The notes beneath the pieces are model-generated. The model was not told the origin of the DNA, searched no databases, and saw only the letters and a program-made list of their open reading frames with translations. From Candidatus Hydrogenedentota bacterium (GTDB lineage: Bacteria > Hydrogenedentota > Hydrogenedentia > Hydrogenedentales > SLHB01): a stretch of DNA of 9,040 nt. Shown one piece after another: positions 6,256-9,040 of this stretch. The stretch spans positions 1-9,040 of the forward strand of contig JAHDWY010000135.1 in the NCBI GenBank assembly GCA_023384315.1, given 5' to 3'. The position numbers and the translations under genes are program-made. Each line of letters opens with the position of its first letter. Position 1 is the first letter of the stretch.

Positions 6256-7155
6256 CTATTGGCCTTCACGTAGCCGCTGAACCACGGCTGCAATCGCCTG
6301 AATGTGTTTGGGACCGGTGCCGCAACAACCACCGACGATGGACGCGCCGGCCTTCACCAGATCCGAGACCTGACTCGCCATCCCTTCCGGCGTCTCGGGA
6401 TACCACACACTACCGTCATCCTTACGCTGAGGCATGCCGGCGTTGGGATGAACCAGGATCGGTACTTCCGGTGCGGCAGCCCGCAGTTCGCGAACGACCT
6501 CCACCATCTCCGCCGGCCCCAAGCTGCAGTTGACGCCCAGAACGTCGGCGCCTTCCGCGAGCATCGCCTGGGCCATCTCCGCCACGGAAACTCCCATCAT
6601 CGTGCGATACCCCGTGTCGGTCTTCATACTGAACGTGAACGAACACACCAGCTCCAGTCCCGTGTTCTCCTTCACGGCGCGAGCGGCAATTCCGGCCTCA
6701 TCCAGCGCGGTCATCGTTTCCACGCTGCACGCGTCGGCGCCGCCCCGCTCCAGCGCGATCGCCTGTTCGGCGAAGGCCTCGAAAAGCTGATCCTCGCTCA
6801 CATCGCCCATCATGAGAATCTTGCCCGTTGGACCTACCGAAGCCAGGACCAGCGCCCTCTCGCCCACCGCCTCTCGGGAAAGCCGCGCAGCCGCTTCGTT
6901 CAGTTCCGCGGCGCGCGACGCGAGTCCGTAGGGTTCCAGCGTGATACGAGTACCGCCGAAGCTGTTCGTCATCACGATATCCGCACCTGCTTCTGCGTAG
7001 CTCGCGGCGATATTCCGAACCACGTCCGGATGTTCCACGTTCCACAGTTCGGGACATTCCCCCGCGCCCAGTCCCGCAGCGACCAGGAAGGTACCCCATC
7101 CCCCGTCGGACACGAGCAGCTTGCGTTCACGAACAGCACCTACAATTGACTTCAT
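6256..7155 (-). CDS. homocysteine S-methyltransferase (MetH N-terminal-module type)
   Basis: The 299-residue TIM-barrel protein corresponds to the homocysteine-binding module of cobalamin-dependent methionine synthase. It transfers a methyl group, here presumably from the corrinoid protein encoded upstream, to homocysteine. Visible motifs are SDGGWGTFL at residues 16-24, TNSFGGTR at 63-70, ASVGPTG at 105-111, VNCSLGP with C210, and GGCCGTGP with C277 and C278. C210, C277 and C278 are the three zinc ligands that activate the homocysteine thiol. The protein stops after this module; no folate, B12 or reactivation domain is fused to it. The start ATG at 7155 has GGAG five bases upstream and lies 18 bases after the stop of the reactivation-domain gene, so the two are probably co-transcribed. 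Use of a non-homocysteine thiol acceptor cannot be excluded from sequence. Confidence 0.92.
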   Translation of the reverse strand: MKSIVGAVRERKLLVSDGGWGTFLVAAGLGAGECPELWNVEHPDVVRNIAASYAEAGADIVMTNSFGGTRITLEPYGLASRAAELNEAAARLSREAVGERALVLASVGPTGKILMMGDVSEDQLFEAFAEQAIALERGGADACSVETMTALDEAGIAARAVKENTGLELVCSFTFSMKTDTGYRTMMGVSVAEMAQAMLAEGADVLGVNCSLGPAEMVEVVRELRAAAPEVPILVHPNAGMPQRKDDGSVWYPETPEGMASQVSDLVKAGASIVGGCCGTGPKHIQAIAAVVQRLREGQ

Positions 7156-7173
7156 GAGTCTCCAGTCTTTTCG

Positions 7174-7866
7174 TCACGTGCGCCGACGAAAACAGGTTTC
7201 CAGCGTGCAAATGCTGCATGCCGTCGTTACGCGTTCACACTCGGCACCAATCCCCAAAACGCCGCTGACAGACTTGACCGGCAACATCAACGCGCTGTCG
7301 GTGAGACGAATGCCGCAGAAATTCTCCGGCAAGAGTGAAAACAGCGCGTGCTGCTCGCTCGCGTCCCAGTCGCAGAATCCAGGGCTGAACCGGCTGGTCG
7401 TATACCGGCTCGATTCGATGGCCCGATCGATAATCCGCTCTTCCAGCCAGTTCGCGGCGCCTTCGACCGCTTCAGAGCCAATCGTATCCGCCACGTAACC
7501 CCGCATCGGATCGCCGCTGTCGAAGTAGTTCTTGATCCAACGGTCCATGCCCGGACCCGCTGTGGCGGCGAAAACGACGATGGATTCGGATACGTCCAAA
7601 AGGCTGGCAATGCGCCGTCCCGTCGCGAACGGCACCCCTTCCAGCGTAATCCCGTCGACGGCAAGCTCAACCATCGCCGGTGAAATCGTTCGTGCGCCGA
7701 CGCGGCCCTCGCTGTGGGCTGGCGCTTCAAACAGCAATTCTTCGATGATCTCGGGAAGCGCATCCGGCGCGCTCCCCATCGGGTACCCCATCGCCCATTC
7801 GATATGCGCGGGAGTCAACCCCATCAACGCAAAATCGACCGCATACTCCTCGATTTCGCCGGCCAT
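7174..7866 (-). CDS. stand-alone methionine-synthase reactivation (AdoMet-binding) domain protein
   Basis: The 230-residue product matches the activation-domain family of cobalamin-dependent methionine synthase, which binds AdoMet and rescues inactive cob(II)alamin by reductive methylation. The core TSRFSPGFCDWD at about 157-168 corresponds to the RxxPGY AdoMet loop, with R159 kept and Phe164 where Tyr is usual. LLPENFCGIRLTDSALMLP and KSVSGVLGIG follow as in stand-alone members. The C-terminus has C217, C220 and C225 (C-x2-C-x4-C), absent from the E. coli MetH domain and possibly redox or metal-binding. An in-frame start at 7968 would run into the corrinoid gene; the ATG at 7866, with a GGGGG run upstream and 34 bases after that gene's stop, is preferred. 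Confidence 0.88.
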   Translation of the reverse strand: MAGEIEEYAVDFALMGLTPAHIEWAMGYPMGSAPDALPEIIEELLFEAPAHSEGRVGARTISPAMVELAVDGITLEGVPFATGRRIASLLDVSESIVVFAATAGPGMDRWIKNYFDSGDPMRGYVADTIGSEAVEGAANWLEERIIDRAIESSRYTTSRFSPGFCDWDASEQHALFSLLPENFCGIRLTDSALMLPVKSVSGVLGIGAECERVTTACSICTLETCFRRRT

Positions 7867-7900
7867 AGCTGCCCCCGCTACGCCCCCGTTTCGTTCGCCG

Positions 7901-8569
7901 TCACGCCACCGCTGCGACCAGATAGTCCAACGCCCCTTGCGGGTCGGGCGCGTAGGCGTCCGCGCCAATCTTCCTCGCGAACTCGTCGGTCAACGGCGCT
8001 CCGCCGACGATAATTTTGGTTTCCGGGAATTCCGCGCGAACGGCCGTAACAATCTTCTCCATATTGACCATCGTGGTCGTCAGCAGGGCGCTCAGGCCGA
8101 TCGCGCTGTTCGGGTGGGCGCGCAACGCATCGAGAAACTTCTCGGCGCTTACATCGACCCCAAGATCGATCACCTGCCAACCGCCGCCTTCCATCACCAT
8201 GCTGACGAGATTCTTGCCGATGTCGTGCAGATCCCCCTGAACCGTTCCGATGATGAAGGTGCCGCGGTGCTTGGCCTTTCCAGACTCAAAGAACGGCCGG
8301 AGATGGGCCATCGACGCCTGCATGGCCTTCGCGGCCATCAATAAATCGGGGACGAACACCTTGTTCTCGCTGAACTTCTTGCCGATGGTATTCATCCCCA
8401 CGACAAGCCCTTTGGCGAGCACATCGTTCGGGTCGATCTCCATGTCCAGCGCCGCTTTCGTCAACTCATCCGCACCGTCCTGCCCCTTCAGGTCCGGCGG
8501 ATACGGAGAAGCCGCGTTGACCTTGCCGCGTTCAATGCACATTGCGATTCGTTCCAGAATCTCGTCCAT
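7901..8569 (-). CDS. corrinoid (B12-binding) methyl-carrier protein, MtaC/MtbC/MetH type
   Basis: The 222-residue product has the two-part architecture of methyltransferase corrinoid proteins. A helical cap domain covers residues about 1-95, with the typical GMNTIGKKFSENKVFVPDLLMAA run split across 58-80. A Rossmann-like B12 domain covers about 100-222. GDLHDIGKN places His115 as the lower axial cobalt ligand. GLSALLTTTM and GGAPLTDEFARKIGADAY are the other B12-pocket motifs. It would shuttle a methyl group between a donor methyltransferase and the homocysteine methyltransferase encoded two genes downstream. GAGGGAG precedes the ATG at 8569. It is first in the three-gene operon, behind a possible promoter. 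An insertion around residues 18-34 lengthens the N-terminal helix region compared with short carriers. Confidence 0.93.
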   Translation of the reverse strand: MDEILERIAMCIERGKVNAASPYPPDLKGQDGADELTKAALDMEIDPNDVLAKGLVVGMNTIGKKFSENKVFVPDLLMAAKAMQASMAHLRPFFESGKAKHRGTFIIGTVQGDLHDIGKNLVSMVMEGGGWQVIDLGVDVSAEKFLDALRAHPNSAIGLSALLTTTMVNMEKIVTAVRAEFPETKIIVGGAPLTDEFARKIGADAYAPDPQGALDYLVAAVA

Positions 8570-8607
8570 AACGTCTCCCTCTCTTTTCCAGAAACTCGTG
8601 ACGTTCT

Positions 8608-8637
8608 AGTATCGTCCCAATTCCGCCCCACGGTCAA
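8608..8637 (-). promoter_or_regulatory. possible sigma-70-type promoter for the corrinoid methyltransferase operon
   Basis: On the - strand TTGACC (8632-8637) is followed after 18 bases by GATACT (8608-8613), about 40 bases before the corrinoid gene start at 8569. The boxes match the consensus at five and four of six positions. The 123-base gap after the UroD-like gene leaves room for an independent promoter, so the three methyl-transfer genes may be expressed separately from it. Read by eye only. Confidence 0.38.
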
Positions 8638-8692
8638 CTAGAAAACGGCGCGGCGCTTCAGAACCGTGCCCGGTGGCTTCGTCGTACATTTC

Positions 8693-9040
8693 TCAATACT
8701 TCGGCTTTCCGCCGACGCGCAAGACGGCGCGCTTGCGGTCCAGATAGTATTTGTACAAGTCCAGCGGCACATCTGCCGGAACCCGATGATCGACGCCGGG
8801 AATGAAGCCTCCTTGCTCCACATAAGGCCTAAGCCGTTCGAGTTCCGTGTCGATGGCCTCGCGAGAATGCGCCAGCTTGCGCTTGCAAAATCCGCCCCAG
8901 AGCCGAATGCGCTTACCGTAAATGTCGCGCAATAGGCAAGGATCGGATCCTGCATGGACTTCGATCGGGAACATGGTGTTCAGGCCGTTGTCGAGAAAGG
9001 TATCGACGATCGGGAGGATATTGCCGTCCGTATCGGTGGT
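8693..9040 (-). CDS. uroporphyrinogen decarboxylase-like methyltransferase (MtaA/CmuA type), C-terminal part, 5' end outside window
   Basis: The frame is open to the right edge, giving the last 115 residues; the Met at 8974 is internal. Visible segments are TDTDGNILPIVDTFLDNGLN, FPIEVHAGSDP, YGKRIRLWGGF and GGFIPGVDHRVPADVP, then a short C-terminal helix. These are hallmarks of the UroD-like superfamily branch that includes corrinoid-linked methyltransferases (MtaA, MtbA, CmuA) and O-demethylase components, rather than heme-pathway HemE, judging from its position beside a corrinoid protein. It would be a candidate for delivering a methyl group to the corrinoid protein or taking one from it. 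The zinc-binding part of the family (His-x-Cys in MtaA-type enzymes) would be largely outside this fragment, so the substrate cannot be judged. It lies 123 bases upstream of the corrinoid gene on the same strand. Confidence 0.85.
   Translation of the reverse strand, partial: TTDTDGNILPIVDTFLDNGLNTMFPIEVHAGSDPCLLRDIYGKRIRLWGGFCKRKLAHSREAIDTELERLRPYVEQGGFIPGVDHRVPADVPLDLYKYYLDRKRAVLRVGGKPKY

Noticed and set aside
6140..6280. Short + strand open stretch in the gap reading through FCDKWRAILRLNW
   Set aside because: There is no convincing start or ribosome-binding site, it runs into the end of the methyltransferase gene on the other strand, and I see no family match.
7867..7968. N-terminal extension of the reactivation-domain protein
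   Set aside because: The 34 extra residues are Arg/Thr/Trp-rich, overlap the corrinoid gene's 3' end and have no family similarity; the ATG at 7866 fits spacing and family better.
7532..8344. 270-codon open frame on the + strand opposite the methyltransferase genes
   Set aside because: It lies antisense to two clearly recognisable genes (reactivation protein and corrinoid protein), crosses their boundary and shows no family motif; long antisense frames are expected in GC-rich coding DNA.
8641..8692. Terminator after the UroD-like gene
   Set aside because: A GC-rich stretch ends in TTTT on the - strand, but I find only a 4-bp stem with a large loop, not a convincing hairpin.

Overview
The window is GC-rich, densely coded bacterial DNA that looks chromosomal and metabolic. 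I see no insertion sequence, phage gene, CRISPR array, tRNA or rRNA. The gene content (2-oxoacid:ferredoxin oxidoreductase, an Rnf complex, a split cobalamin-dependent methyltransferase set, a UroD-like methyltransferase) points to an anaerobic or facultatively anaerobic bacterium. The style resembles uncultivated, environmental, Gram-negative-like lineages, but the sequence alone does not fix the phylum.

Left part (1-5626, + strand). The window opens inside a large 2-oxoacid (probably pyruvate):ferredoxin oxidoreductase. Its visible C-terminal end carries an Ala/Pro-rich tether and an extra single-cluster ferredoxin domain. A perfect 12-bp GC-rich inverted repeat lies between it and a compact rnfC-rnfD-rnfG-rnfE-rnfA operon. 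Every junction from rnfC to rnfA is an ATGA start/stop overlap. Nine bases after rnfA comes a 64-residue protein with one membrane span and a five-cysteine tail. No rnfB, the subunit that normally takes electrons from ferredoxin, is visible at either end of the cluster.

Middle (5628-6255). A small, mostly helical protein that is possibly ferritin/rubrerythrin-like is encoded on the - strand. Its stop codon is one base from the stop of the small cysteine protein. An upstream region of about 180 bp has no gene and contains a plausible promoter for it.

Right part (6256-9040, - strand). Read in its own direction this is the C-terminal end of a UroD-like (MtaA/CmuA-type) protein, then a B12-binding corrinoid protein, a stand-alone MetH-type reactivation domain, and a homocysteine S-methyltransferase. 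The last three are closely spaced and form an operon with a plausible promoter. Together they are three of the four modules of cobalamin-dependent methionine synthase, encoded as separate proteins and without the folate-binding module.

How the genes may work together (inference). The oxidoreductase makes low-potential electrons. Rnf would pass them to NAD+ while pumping Na+ or H+, possibly using the tethered ferredoxin and/or the small cysteine protein where RnfB normally acts. The right-hand operon would move a methyl group through the corrinoid protein to homocysteine, with the reactivation protein rescuing oxidised cobalamin.
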